Notes under the pieces: model-generated
Seen by the model: the letters and a program-made list of their open reading frames with translations, nothing else
The model's database searches: none
Told to the model about the DNA's origin: nothing
In this document: in pieces, positions 47,601 to 59,145 of the stretch
Numbering within the stretch: the first letter of the stretch is position 1
How the letters are laid out: each line of letters begins with the position of its first letter
Made by a program: the position numbers and the translations under genes
Assembly (NCBI GenBank): GCA_022316685.1
Contig: JAKJHU010000062.1
Location: 3,061,501-3,125,500 of the forward strand
Length of the DNA stretch: 64,000 nucleotides
Source of the DNA: Progne subis subis
Taxonomy: Eukaryota; Chordata; Aves; Passeriformes; Hirundinidae
Direction: 5' to 3'

Positions 47601-50600
47601 AAAGAACGCGAAGAAAAGGAAGTCCTCGGTTTCCAGAGAAGAAAATGTTTTTCACATGCATTACAGCAAGTGATTTTCAACAGCTCACGAGGCCTTGTGT
47701 CTCAGGACATGAAACATCAGCAGCAGACAGGGTCAGGAAGGCATCGCTTTTCTGCCACTTACGCACTTTGATATAACTGGTTAAGTGAATTTCCTCATCA
47801 TTTGATACTCTACAGCTTAAAAGACATTAGATAACTAGGTTCTCTGATATGCTAGAAAATTATCTAAACTCTTGCATATTTTTTTTTAATAATCTAAGAT
47901 TTTAAAGACAGAAAATTCCACTAAGAAATTCATACCTGAGCTAGAACCCAATACAGAGTAAAATTTTGTAAATTTTGTAAATTTTGTAAGACTACCACAG
48001 ACTGTTTCACTGCATTAGCATTAAGAGCTGAAACCTTTACTTGCAAGAAACAGCACTTTTGATCACAAAACCCCTTCATACTTCAGTAGAAACCTCTATT
48101 CTCGATTTATCACATCTCTGCCTCTCTGAATCGGGAGGATGAAACTCCCCTCCTCCAAACTCTCTCCTCCAAGACCATTTGGCATCTAAGAGTCAATAAC
48201 AGCAAAGGCTTTCTGCCAAGTGACAGCAGAAGATGCACTGCCTCAAAAGCAGCTGTGCTCAGCCAGATCATTACAAAAGGCAAGTTCAGACTTCATTTTA
48301 ATGGAAATAATGGTAAGTGGCACTGGACAGAAAACTGCTTATGGACCTCCAGGAACCTGTCGTGATCTAACAGCCCTACTGTACCCCAACAATTGTCTAT
48401 ATGCATGTCAGAGGGCAGGAAAATATAATCAAAATTAGTAAGTATTGCATCAAACAGCACTACACCAGCAACAGGGGGAAAAGAATCAGAGTTAAAGCAC
48501 CGTGGAGGAAACATAATTTGGGTTTGTCATTTTAAAGGCACTCTCTTGACTTCCTCGGCACATTAATTCTTTGAAACCAAACCTAAATCAATCAGTGGGA
48601 TGTGAAGAGCAGGGACAGCTGCAGGAAGGATATTATCAAGAGATTAAACAGTAATTCTAGTTTGCTTTAGAAAAAGGCAACACGGTTTGACAGGCATTTC
48701 TGACTTTATGTACGTGCATACATAAACATTACTTAGAAAGCAAATATTTTCCTGTAGAGAACATAGCAAGCCTAAAACATCAGAGTATCAACAAGCCAGA
48801 ACCACTTAAATGCACTGCTGCATTTCTGCAACTCTTCCTAAAGCAGCACCTTCCAACTCCAGCTCTCTACCAACACATTTTGGAGGTCACTCAGAAAAGC
48901 CTCAAGTATTTTACTTGAACCCATGAAATTTCAGGCTGGTGCCAAGCAACTACAACAATGGCACCAATCTGCAAAGAAATTAATTAAGATACCAGCATGC
49001 CAAGTGCAATGTGCTATTTACACAGTAAGCTTAAACTGGCAGGACAGCTGTTAAGGCACCAAGGTTAGCCCGGGAGCCCACACCTGCTCCAGATGTGCAC
49101 CTGAAGGGTGTCACAAGGTTTGTAACTACCAACCTCTCAGAGAAACTCTCTCACCATGGGCCAGGCCACAAACAAACCTACAGCTCCACTCTTTGCTGTA
49201 AGGCTAAAAACATTAATGTGGCTACAGCCCAGCCTTCATGGAACTGGCAATGGCAGCTGTTCCACCAGCAACTCAGACTGCTGGAAATTCAGTAACAAAA
49301 GCTTAGAAAAGTGTTAGAAATTACACTGCTGCAAAGGGCAAATAGCACAAAGAAGTATTTGCACATTACACTGCAAAACAACAAAAAACCAAAAACAAAA
49401 CAGAAACCCCCCCCCAGCCAGATAATGGAAGATTGAAAAAGAAAGAATGCAATCCAAGATACAGTCCCAACTTTAGCATTTCAGCAGCAGCCACAGCGCA
49501 AAAGGAAAGGCTTTTGAAAAAGCAAACGCAAACTCACTTGCTAAGCAAGCTCTGCAGTGCTTTGTGCAGATGTTCCTTCAACTCCTGGGACACTTTCTCC
49601 CCCAGATGAGCCAGGCAGTCTTCTATTGAGCTCTCTGGATTGGCAGGGCTGAACACTGGGGAAGTGTGGCAGTCAAACCCTGTGGTGGTAAATGCTGAGA
49701 GAAGAAGGTACACAAAATAAAACAGATTCACGGAAGAACATCAGCAGTCTCAGATTTCTTATCCTAGCAGTTCACATAGTTTACATGAGGGACCAAAAAA
49801 AAAAAAAAAAAAATCACAGCTCTCTAGTCAAAGCATGCAATGAACAAATCATAGCAAAAAATGTCCAAATACATCCAGAAAGTGCTACTAATGAGGCAGA
49901 GATGACTTTGAGCTGCATTTTCCCACCAGTTTGTTTCACAGTTGCATCCTAAGCAGCAAGTTTGCTGAATGTGCAGCTTCTCTCCCATTTTAAGCTGATG
50001 CCAACCCTGATGGAGCAGAAGAGCCTCTTTTCATAGTAATTTGCCCACACATGGATATGTCTGCAGCAGCATTAGAGTACCTTTTTTTAAAATATTATTT
50101 TGTTCATATAACCTTTTCCTTCTCAGCCTAAAACTTCTTAAGAAAGCTCCATATGAATGAACTTAAACAGCTCTAGAGTGTTTCTACTTCAGATTTCAGA
50201 CTTGTAACACACATGCAAAGCAAAGATGGGAAATCATTCCTTGCTGGGAGTCCTACAAAAGCCACATCCACAGGTAAAAGCACATCACAAAAAATAAACC
50301 TGGTGGAAGGAAGAAATCTGACAGTTTAAGTCCACACTCCTTGAAATATTAACTCCTGAGGACTTCTGCCACCAACTGCAGCAGCTTAAGGGCTGCTTAC
50401 TTTTCATTATTTATAGTAGCCTATTAAATGTCATCCAGTTGTTTGCTTTGGCCAGGCTCCACCACTCCAAATGGTAACGTTTAACTATTTTACTCCATGT
50501 GACAATGTCTACAAATCTTGAGGGGGGAGGTGGATAAAGAGATTCAACGTATTCAAAAATCTCTTTAACTGGAGTACCTGTTACAAATTAACCACCATTA

Positions 50601-53443
50601 CAGTGAATAGAGATTATGGATTGAAACGGGAAAACCTGAAGAGCACCTTCCAAGATTTCTTCATCAAGACGTTTTAGCTCCTCCTCGATTTCTATTTTAA
50701 TCTTCTCCAAAGCCTCTTTCTCCAGAGCATGTTGTGCCATAAGCTGTTGTTGAGTCCCTGAAAGAAACCAAAGAAATCATTCAAATGTTTTAATTTATGT
50801 TTCAAACAAGGCAGATACTGGAAGATCGTATTGAAATGTTAAGTATAAAGGAATTTGAGGTGAAAGTTATATCCCCAGAAGTTCACGTGCCACGGTCTGG
50901 GATCACAAATACAATTTTTATGTGCTGGCTCTAGATATTGGTAACAAAAGGTTGTTTCAGCCATATCAGTCAGGGTTACATAGAATCTCCATCAGTTTAA
51001 TCGTTATGCTGTGCCAAGAGACACAAAACTGTTTCCAAACAAACCTAGGTATTCAGGACACTTGAATTTCTCACCCTTTCATGCACCTACACCAAGGGCT
51101 GCAGCTCTGCCTACACATCCAAACAATGTTCTCCTCCACAGACATTCTTCACCCAGTTGAAGAAAACAAAAAGGAAAGGAATTGTATCTGTAATATTGGT
51201 ATCCTCAATTTCTTCCTCATCACGTTCATTTCATTATCCAGATCTTCAGCTAAGTCCTGTAACAGTCAGTGGAGCTTTCTGGCACAACATTTTCATTCCT
51301 GTTTTGAAGGCACTAAATCATAATTTGGTGATCTTGTGAATGACAGCTTTTGTTTTGTTTGGTTTGTTTCTCTGCTGGAACTCACTTCAAGTGTTGTCTT
51401 GCCTTCCCTTCTCGTCCACAATGGACACATATGATCACTAAATTTCATAAAAGGCTGTGTGAAAACCGTAAAAGCACATATCACACACAGATGTGTAGTT
51501 AACCACACACTAGTTAAGTACACTGTGCATTTTCTATTTAAAAAAAACACTGAACAATAAGCTTTCAAGGTCTCCAACAATTGAAAAATATGTTAAAAAT
51601 CCACAGTATCAACCACTGACCGCGCGTTAATGCTCAAAAACTCAGCACAAGAATCCCTCTAAACCAACGTATGCTTAAGTCAGTATAAAGTGTTTTCATA
51701 TATTTCCGTGACCCATCTAAAAGAACAAATGAGAGCCGGTTTAATTCCATTTGACTTAACAACACACGTTCAGAATAACTTAGCATCTTAAATCCCTTTC
51801 CCAAGCAGGGCCTCTTTGCCACTCTGAGTAACAGATTCCAGAGAGGAGCAAACTGCTCCTCCTTTTGGTTAATGCCCTGTCAGTTTGTTCTTTGAAGAAC
51901 CCGACGCAGTGGAGTTCAACAAGTGCCAGCCCTTGTGTCTTCCCCGCTCTGGAAGTGACAGAGGCGCTCCCTTTCTCACGGCGACGTGACGGTGATCGCC
52001 CACGACAAGCTGTCATACTCGGTAACAAGTCACCCGGAAGATGGAAGCAAGAGAAACACGAGAGAAATGCCAGCGTACAAAAGAGCTGTTTAGATAATCG
52101 GCGCCGCGGTCAATGGTTTCCATCTCGTAACACCCACAACTTTGCAGCAGCTGCCGATTCCGAGAGCACCTGACTGTCCAGTCGTGCCAAAATATCAGAA
52201 CCCCACCCCTCCCAGAGCTGTGACTTTGCACTGTTTGTTCCCCTAATAAAGAACGGGTTTCAGCTCTCTGCATCTCCTGGATATTGACTGCTACCGACAG
52301 CAAAGGTCCTAAGTGAGGGGCATCTCCTCACTTAGCCAACTTCCAAGTCAAAAACAAGTAGAAGAAAACAGTAAAACCAGCTTCTTTTAGATGAGTATGT
52401 AATTTCATTATCAAAGATGCAAATGGTCGCACCAGAAAGGGTGTTTGTAAGAGCCATGAGCATTGAATGCTTTCCTGTGCTCAGGAAATGGGTTTGCCTC
52501 TTCTGGGCTCTTGGTAAACCAACTCTGCAAGGCCTCTTCCCAACCCAGAGGCACAGCAAACTTCTGTGATGTGGTCTTACACAACCAAGTTAGTGCATTC
52601 TACTTTCTTTTAATGGAATAAACATTCACTTTGGCACAATTATGTTCCTGTCAAGATTTTGGGTTTCGGGTATTTGGAAGTCACCTAAAAACTAGAGGAA
52701 AATGTGTTCTGAAAGTCTGTCAAGCACCGCATCAGGGAGCATCAGACTACTAAATAAATGTAATTTATTTACAATAAAATTCCAGAAACTCAGTAACAGC
52801 ACAAGATAATCCCATTTGCCAGGTTTGATCCCAGGAGGAGGGATGACAAGTCATTCATCAGAGCTACAGTCTGCACATCTCACTCTACAGTGCTTGAGCC
52901 AAAACTTCAGCTGACAAGGGACACCAGCAACCACAAGGAGAGAATGAAAAGATGTTATGGCTTTTTAGTCATAGGGAATGAAGGATGATTGGAAAAGAAA
53001 ACCATTGGTGTCACAGATTGCTCCTGATATCTTTTCTTTCACACCAGTAATTTTAATTTAGCAGTATCTTTGTTTTCAAGTTCTCCTACGTCTCTATATT
53101 AACTTCCGTACAGTTGACTTAAAAACTTACTTTCAGCATGACTGTAATATTTCTTTCACATCTCAGACTTTTTAAAGCATTAAGTAAGACTCTAAAATTA
53201 CTGTAAGCACTGAGAAGTGACAAAGATGCACAAAATCTCTTTACAAACGTATTTAGCTGTTTCCTTTAACGAAAAGTACATCCATTACGCCAGCAAACTG
53301 CAGATCATGGACTGCCACACATAGATTTTCATTTTCAGAAATGTTTAAAAGCAGCTCTTTATAAACCATAAGAAGGCTCAGCTTGAAAGAAATTGAGGAA
53401 GTATAAAAACAGTAACAAGAGACAAGATATTGCCAACTAGCAC

Positions 53444-53493
<50 letters not shown>

Positions 53494-56400
53494 TGGGAAG
53501 AGAGGAGGCTCAATCAAGTGGGAATTCACCCCCCAGAAAGCTCCCTTTCCTTGCCTCAGCTGAGGGAATAGCTCCCTTATTACCATGAACTAGACTGCTC
53601 TGATCTACAACGTGAATCTCTAAAGGCCAAACAGGTAAGTTTTCCCTAAGATGAAGGTCTTTAACAAGTAGGTTCATCATCTAGGCTAAAAAAACCTAAA
53701 AAACTCAGTTTTTTGCAAGCCAACAATTGGTAACTTGTGTGTGGGAAACCAGGAAAATGGCTCGATCTCTAACTACGTACAGCACTTCATATGGTAATTC
53801 CAAAAAGATAATGAATGCTGAAAAGGACATTGTGCACGATAATTGGATTAAAGCGCTGTGGTAGCATGCACCTCAGGGAAACTGTAAAACTGTCAAAACC
53901 TCGCTCACCTCTTGACTAATCTGTGTCACCATGCTGTAATGGCACTGACTATAAATCTTTCAGATGCTCTGTAAACTAAGGGAAAACATAGAAAAACTAC
54001 TTTTCCTCAGTGTTTCTCATAGCCACAAGCCATGAGCCACAAGCCATGAGCCACAAGCTCATGAGATGGTGTCATGCAATGGGGAAGTAGATTAAAAAAG
54101 AGAAATACATTTAAAGTCACTCCTTGATAAAATACAAAGAAACATTTATAATACAAACACACTGAATCACAAAACCAAAGTCCTTTGACTCACTTGAAAA
54201 GTTAATAGTACTAACAACTGCGGCAGAGTGGAAGCTTCTGTAATGACAGTGACTTCAGGAGGAAAAGTGCAGAGATGTTGTATAATTTATAATAATTTTC
54301 TGTGTCTGAACCAGTACTTACAGGTATGCTAAGTGTTCTGAAAAAATTCAAAGCATTTCTCCACAATCTAATGAACAGACAACTGAGAGCTTCCACATTT
54401 TTAATATATGTACTCATCTGTGGCCTCAAACCACATCAACTTACACAGGTGATGTTACTCTGTGTGTTTGATCATTTTTTCTGATTTCTTCACCTACCTG
54501 AAAACCTACCAAAAAGGAACAGAATTTACTGCTAATGGGTTTTGCTTCAAATAAACTGCAGTGACTGTTATGCAGAACCACTATTCTGGCAAGACTAATA
54601 GGAAAAATCTCTCAAAGCACTGGCTGGATTTACCTCTGGAGACACTGAAATCCATTACAGAACACTGTAGAGCTATAATGTTAAAAGATTGGCTTGTCCA
54701 GTAAAACTGTCTGCTTTTTCAAAAGTCTGGAATACTGTGGATGGCTCTCTCTTCAGTCCCTGTGCCGAAAAGAAGACAGCAAAATAAAAATTTCTAAGTG
54801 CTCATCAGGCTTTGATTTAGATCAGCCTTATTGCTTGAAGCCAGAAGTGATTTCAGTGCTTGCAATTGAAACCATCCTTCTCATAACAAAACCAAGGCCA
54901 ACCAAGAGACCCAAAAGGAAACACAGCAATGTAATTTTCTATGTAATTTCTCTGAATTTTCTATTCACTGAATAAAAACCCTCCAAAACCCATCAGTCTT
55001 GCAAAGCACATTAGCAAAAAAAAAAAAAAGAGAGGTTTTAACTGGAAACCGATCAACCTTTCTTAAAGTTTTATTTGTATCTCAGTTTTTGAAACAGAAA
55101 GATGTACACCAGGAGAAACCCTAGTACAAAATGCAGGAGAACAGAGGCAGATGATGGTAGGAGGGGAGGAAGGGGAACAAACAAAAGCATTCAGTCTCTC
55201 CTAGCAGTTCTGGCAGAGATAAAATAGCACCACTCCTGTTGGGAAGGATCTTTTTTAGTTGGGTGTTTTTGACCCACCAGATACACTTTCTAGTTTAACT
55301 GGAGCGCTGAAACTTCACTGAAATCTGGGAGACTGCCGTAGAAAGAGACTCAAGGGAAATACAGAAATCCTGACAACACCCAGTGTGCCTTTTTTCCTCA
55401 TCTCCCATGTGCTGCAGATAGATCCCAAGATCCTCCAGAGGGTGACACAAGGCGGCTGGAATTGCGATCCTGCGCTGAACTGCCCTCTAGAGGAGTCCCT
55501 CACTCTCCCACTCAGGCAGACAAGGAGATCAGCACCACCAGGACAAGCTACAACCAATCTTCCTGGATAACCCCCATCACCCTGAATATGATTCAGGAAA
55601 CCTGCCAGGAGTACAGTCTTATTTGGATCTAAGAAAAATAAATGAAGGGAAAGTACTGCAAAGCAGAGTCAGGGCCTCACATGAACGAAACACAAAGTAC
55701 AGGAGGGTTCTGCAACTGGAAACAGGCAACAGGCAAAATTGCTGCTTCATTGCTTCCATGGAAGGTCTGTCAGCACAACAACCAAAACAAAGCAGAACAA
55801 GATTAAGGACAGGCGTTTTTTATTGGAATCCTCTCAATTCACAAATCACTGGAGCTCAGCCACAGACTAGAAAGACTCCTGACCAGCACTGTGGAGCACC
55901 ACAGAAATCCACAATGGAAGGAATCTGGGATCACTCAAAGTGTTGCATCAACAGCTGGTGACAGTGCTTGGAACTGACAAGCAGGAAGTAGTGCCGTGCT
56001 GTTGTTACCCCTCCTGCGCCTGTCACCAAACCCAGAAGTCCCCTCAGGATGGGATTCCTCACAACAGTTCATTTCCAGTTCCCAGCTTTCCCATCTCCCT
56101 TGTTCTGACCAGGTTTCTCAGGATGGGATTCCTCACAACAACAGCCCATTTCCAGTTCCCAGCTTTCCCATCTCCCTTGTTCTGACCAGGTTCCTCAGAA
56201 TGGTATTCCCCACAACAACAGTTCATTTCCAGTTCCCAGCTTTCCCGTCTCCCGTGTTCTGACCAGGTTCCTCAGAATGGGATTCCTCACAACAGCCCAT
56301 TTCCAGTTCCCAGCTTTCCCATCTCCCTTGTTCTGACCAGGTTCCTCAGGATGGGATTCCCCACAACAGCTCATTTCCAGTTCCCAGCTTTCCCATCTCC

Positions 56401-59112
56401 CGTGTTCTGACCACATTCCTCAGGATGGGATTCCCCACAACAACAGCCCATTTCCAGTTCCCAGCTTTCCTGTCTCCCGTGTTCTGACCAGGTTCCTCAG
56501 GATGGGATTCCCCACAACAGCCCATTTCCAGTTTCCAGCTTTCCCATCTCCTGTGTTCTGACCAGGTTTCTCATGATTCCTGACAACAACAGCCCATTTC
56601 CAGTTCCCAGATTTCCCATCTCCCGTGTTCTGACCAGGTTCCTCAGGATGGGATTCCCCACAACAACAGCCCATTTCCAGTTCCCAGATTTCCCATCTCC
56701 TGTGTTCTGACCAGGTTTATCAGGATGGGATTCCTCACAACAGCCCATTTCCAGTTCCCAGCTTTCCCGTCTCCCGTGTTCTGACCAGGTTTCTCAGCTC
56801 ACACCTGGGACTGTACCACCCAGAGACCTCCCAGCAGCACATTAGGCAGGGCAGGAAATATCCATTATGGGCTGTGCTCCCCTCCTGGGGGATTGCAGAT
56901 TACAGCAAGCAGGAATCAGCCATGTGCCAAACAACAGATACACACTGGGTCTATAAAGTGCTCAGCAGTCCATGGAGATGCACACAGCACTCTGAAATAA
57001 CCACTCACAGCCCCGGAGTGCAGCTCAAACGCTGCTTAATTACAAGCAAGGTGAGAAAAAGTAGGGAAAAGGATTTTTAAAATGTAGCTAGCGGACAAAA
57101 GAAACCTCTCAGAAGCAAGGAAAGCAGAAAACCACCACCAGAATAAGTGAGTTAGGAAAGAATGAGACATATCCTGAGGCAGAAGCATTTGCTTAGTTCA
57201 ATACAGCCTGAAGTCCATTCAAAGCATCACAAAACCGAGTGAGAAACAAGTTGGCAAATTGTAAGTAAGGCAAAATTATTTAATCCAGAGGCTTTTATCA
57301 GAAAGCAGCAAAAGCACTGAAAGAGAGACCTAATGAAAGTGAAACATGACCAGGAGAGGAGACATTGTGGTCACTGTCTAGTGTGGGGAAAATGTAGCAA
57401 GATTTCCCTTTTAGAAGTTGTAAAGAAGGAATGCTTGAGAGTATTTTAGTAGCAAATCCAACTACAGACTGCTGCCACTCAAGCTGACACATGTAAACAA
57501 TATCTGAGAACTAAGTCTTCTTAAGTGACTAAGCATTTGTAGCTTCCTCTTTGGAAAGTTTAAATATACTGCTGTCATTCAGATTGGGAGCTTAGAGGTT
57601 TCAGTAATGAGATTCAGTTGAAAGGTTTCACCTCAATTTGCAAATACTTCCAAAGTAACTACAGCCAAATTATTCTTAAAAAGCTTTAAGACTAACACTT
57701 TCCTTTCTAAATCTTCTATTTATATAGAACACAGCAGATTCTTACACTCTGAACCTTTATATGAACTCAATACATTTCCAGCTACAGCCCAGTTGTAAAT
57801 GGGTGGGATGTCCAGAATGAGATGTTATTGCTAAAATAAGCACATTTTTCAATAAAGGGTTTTACAAAACAGCTAAGGTGCCTCTCCTTCCATGGACCAC
57901 AGATGCAGTTAAAGTGGAAGTAGCAAACATACCTTAAACATAGTAAGATTAATTTTATGTATTAAGTGTACTAACATTAATGAATTATATATAATATAAC
58001 CAGTTATATATAATATAACTATATGATTTAGTGCCAAACTGAAAACAAATTCTGTCATAACTTTGATGCAATCTTTTCAGGAATTTCTCACTTCATGACA
58101 GGTAAGTTCAGTAAATGACAGCATCTGCATTCTTAAATGATTGTTCAAAGAGAAAAAAATATTCTGAAGACTTCTCTGTGGTTTTGGGAGTTTTTTAATC
58201 CTCCTTTGACCGGAATAAATTCTGAATCACAGAACTAGTAGTGACTAAAATGTCATTAAGAAGTGACAAGTCACCCAGGCAATCCTGACAAACAACATTG
58301 CTTCAGTGCTTGCCACCACAAAATAAAAAAGTTTTACCCCCTAGGTTTATGAAAAACACAATCTACCAAACTTCTTTTATTCTGCCTTCTATTTCTTTAT
58401 TTAACCTCCTTTATCCATAAACCTGTCCTGGAAGAAACATCTGACTCCATGAGTCCTCGACTTCCCATAAATATATAAATAAAAAACCAGAAGTAGCACG
58501 GGCCACATCTCTGCACCAGCACTGAGTGACAACAGCAGCAGCCTCGGTGTAATAGGGCAAAACTATTTAGCACAGGAGGTTGCTCAAGACACCACTCCGT
58601 TTATGCCAGTAAACACCACCTCACCTCTCCTTACTTCCACTTGTGTCCCAAAAAAAATAGCCAGCGTGGGCTGAAATTCTCATGATGGCTCAACAAAGGT
58701 AACATATATCCATCCCCCCAGCCTCAAGACAGCAACTAAAACCACTTACCTTCTTCCTAAACACCAGTCAGCCCTGGCACAGCTCCAATTAAAACAGTAA
58801 TCTACATACAAACAGCTTTATTTCCACCAGCATCTCTCACCTTTCAACTGAAATGTATTCATTTTTCACTGAATAAACCAAGAGATTCACGACACAGAAC
58901 ATCAGGCTCACACTCAGCATCCCCGCAGAAACACCCGAAGAACTAATTGCAAATACATGTAAATGTGAGATGAATATGCAAATATTACCTTGAGTTGGAG
59001 GAGGAGGAGGATGCTCCTGTGGCTTCTGGTGTGCTAAAAGGCCCAGGTAGCTGAGCACTACGTATTTGGTTTCATAGTGAAATCCTACAGGCACGGCAGT
59101 AGCGGACGCCAT
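31807..59112 (-). CDS. BCL2L13: BCL2L13 (Bcl-rambo), Bcl-2-like protein 13 (whole spliced CDS)
   Basis: Tail-anchored outer-mitochondrial-membrane Bcl-2 family protein, known both as a pro-apoptotic factor and as a mitophagy receptor that binds LC3. The CDS joins, in - strand order, 59112-58989, 50757-50647, 49694-49538, 47558-47489, 43126-42983 and 32604-31807 (1404 bp, 467 aa; human 485). Seen in order: BH4-like YVVLSYLGLL (17-26), BH3-like EDCLAHLGEKVSQEL (103-117), BH1 with RRGQEPLSAL (171-180), BH2 EDYSADYIIQQGGW (189-202). These are followed by two SLPVSL repeats (253-258, 268-273), LC3-interacting WQQV (278-281) preceded by Ser277, and a long acidic, probably disordered stretch. A membrane anchor closes the protein (440-467), ending ALRKK. 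Every junction is GT-AG and in phase. The start follows the family N-terminus GFHYETKYVVLSYLG. The acidic stretch before the anchor is where it differs most from the mammalian protein. Confidence 0.97.
33344..33366. repeat. Poly(A) tract, 23 bp
   Basis: Uninterrupted A run on the + strand in a BCL2L13 intron. Confidence 0.95.
39889..39971. repeat. Purine-rich (GGGGA/GA)n low-complexity tract
   Basis: Nearly 80 bp almost wholly G and A on the + strand, with repeated GGGAGGGGA-type words; a polypurine tract with triplex-forming potential. Confidence 0.85.
42705..42745 (+). mobile_element. Short diverged CR1-like fragment
   Basis: The words 'aaaggactggaacaggctgc' and 'tggggaaatcgtggagtc' match the CR1 motif upstream of its 3' end. 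Similarity is lost on both sides, so this is at best an old remnant. Confidence 0.5.
42983..43126 (-). CDS. BCL2L13: BCL2L13 coding segment 5 (exon 6; BH1 and BH2)
   Basis: Acceptor GTCTTTTGAAG| and donor GGATGG|GTAAGA on the - strand. Exactly 48 codons in phase 0, residues 155-202, from VLVPLVLLQQ through RRGQEPLSALVNFG to YIIQQGGW. The most conserved block of the protein. Confidence 0.97.
43127..47488 (-). other. BCL2L13: BCL2L13 intron between coding exons 4 and 5
   Basis: About 4.4 kb of ordinary AT-leaning intron. A (TTTG)n-like patch lies around 45828-45857. No other structure or gene seen. Confidence 0.8.
47489..47558 (-). CDS. BCL2L13: BCL2L13 coding segment 4 (exon 5)
   Basis: Acceptor TCCCTCCTGCAG| and donor AACAAG|GTAGCA. 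70 bp, completing Lys131 and encoding PVTYQEYRERTQEAAA through HASGWNK to residue 154, which matches the BCL2L13 family segment between the BH3-like and BH1 regions. Confidence 0.95.
47961..47987. repeat. 9-bp tandem repeat, three copies
   Basis: AAATTTTGT repeated three times without change, in a BCL2L13 intron. Confidence 0.95.
49538..49694 (-). CDS. BCL2L13: BCL2L13 coding segment 3 (exon 4; BH3-like)
   Basis: Acceptor TTCTCTCAG| and donor TTAGCAA|GTGAGT. 157 bp, completing Ala79 and ending two bases into codon 131. Carries GFDCHTSPVFSPANPESS and the BH3-like EDCLAHLGEKVSQEL. Confidence 0.96.
49795..49813. repeat. Poly(A) tract, 19 bp
   Basis: Uninterrupted A run on the + strand, about 100 bp from the acceptor of BCL2L13 coding exon 3. 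Confidence 0.95.
50647..50757 (-). CDS. BCL2L13: BCL2L13 coding segment 2 (exon 3)
   Basis: Acceptor GTTTCTTTCAG| and donor TTGGAAG|GTGCTC on the - strand. 111 bp, residues 42-78 plus the first base of codon 79, both boundaries in phase 1. Encodes a charged helix with KIKIEIEEELKRLDEEI, matching the human TEIEEELKSLDKEI segment. The donor (GTGCTC) is weak at positions +4 to +6, so alternative splicing is possible. Confidence 0.92.
51880..52200. promoter_or_regulatory. CpG-dense patch within a BCL2L13 intron
   Basis: By eye about 20 CpG dinucleotides in 320 bp, including clusters such as CACGGCGACGTGACGG and ATCGGCGCCGCGG, in an intron where CpG is otherwise rare. Could be an alternative promoter, an unmethylated enhancer or a GC-rich insertion. 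No recognisable exon or domain on either strand. Confidence 0.4.
53444..53492. repeat. Poly(T) tract, 49 bp with one C
   Basis: Longest homopolymer in the window (poly(A) on the BCL2L13 sense strand). Length is likely variable or mis-assembled. Confidence 0.97.
54021..54063. repeat. 14-bp tandem repeat, about three copies
   Basis: Unit AGCCACAAGCCATG twice exactly, then a third copy with one inserted base (AGCCACAAGCTCATG). Confidence 0.95.
56033..56798. repeat. Minisatellite, 10 copies of a 72-77 bp unit
   Basis: The anchor word TCTGACCA recurs at 56104, 56181, 56258, 56332, 56406, 56483, 56557, 56629, 56706 and 56780, i.e. spacings of 77, 77, 74, 74, 77, 74, 72, 77 and 74. Each unit reads roughly 'caggatgggattcctcacaa', 'cagcccatttccagttccca', 'gctttcccatctcccgtgtt'. 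The 3-bp length steps come from ACAACAG versus ACAACAACAG. Units are a few percent diverged. Open frames across the array on the - strand are a by-product of the repeat. Confidence 0.97.
57985..58019. repeat. 16-bp AT-rich direct repeat
   Basis: TTATATATAATATAAC occurs twice exactly, at 57985-58000 and 58004-58019, separated by CAG. Confidence 0.95.
58989..59112 (-). CDS. BCL2L13: BCL2L13 coding segment 1 (start codon, BH4-like)
   Basis: Starts with ATG at 59112-59110. Encodes residues 1-41 plus the first base of codon 42, including GFHYETKYVVLSYLGLL, which is nearly identical to mammalian BCL2L13. A short proline run (PPPPP) follows. Donor CTCAAG|GTAATA. The exon extends 33 bases upstream of the ATG to an acceptor at 59145/59146 (CTTCCCTGACAG|). 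No in-frame stop occurs in those bases, so the start rests on homology. Confidence 0.95.
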
Positions 59113-59145
59113 CGGGCTGGCTGCGCTCTGGGGAGCCCGGGAAGG
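59113..59145 (-). other. BCL2L13: BCL2L13 exon 2, 5' UTR part
   Basis: Thirty-three bases between the acceptor TTTGCTCTTCCCTGACAG| and the ATG. Shows that a separate non-coding first exon lies further right, as in mammals. Confidence 0.8.

Larger units (their letters stand above)
50758..58988 (-). other. BCL2L13: BCL2L13 intron between coding exons 1 and 2
   Basis: About 8.2 kb containing a CpG-dense patch (51880-52200), a 49-bp T tract (53444-53492), a 14-bp tandem repeat (54021), a ten-copy minisatellite (56033-56798) and a 16-bp direct repeat (57985). No gene recognised. Confidence 0.75.

Noticed and set aside
51865..52303. About 100-codon open frames on both strands in the CpG-dense patch
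   Set aside because: Frames overlap on opposite strands with no recognisable domain; the CpG density itself explains the scarcity of stops.
56033..56798. Regularly spaced repeats resembling a CRISPR array, or a repeat protein on the - strand
   Set aside because: There is no unique spacer sequence between repeats and the genome is vertebrate. Unit lengths of 74, 77 and 72 are mostly not multiples of three, so the repeated peptide is a by-product and not a gene.
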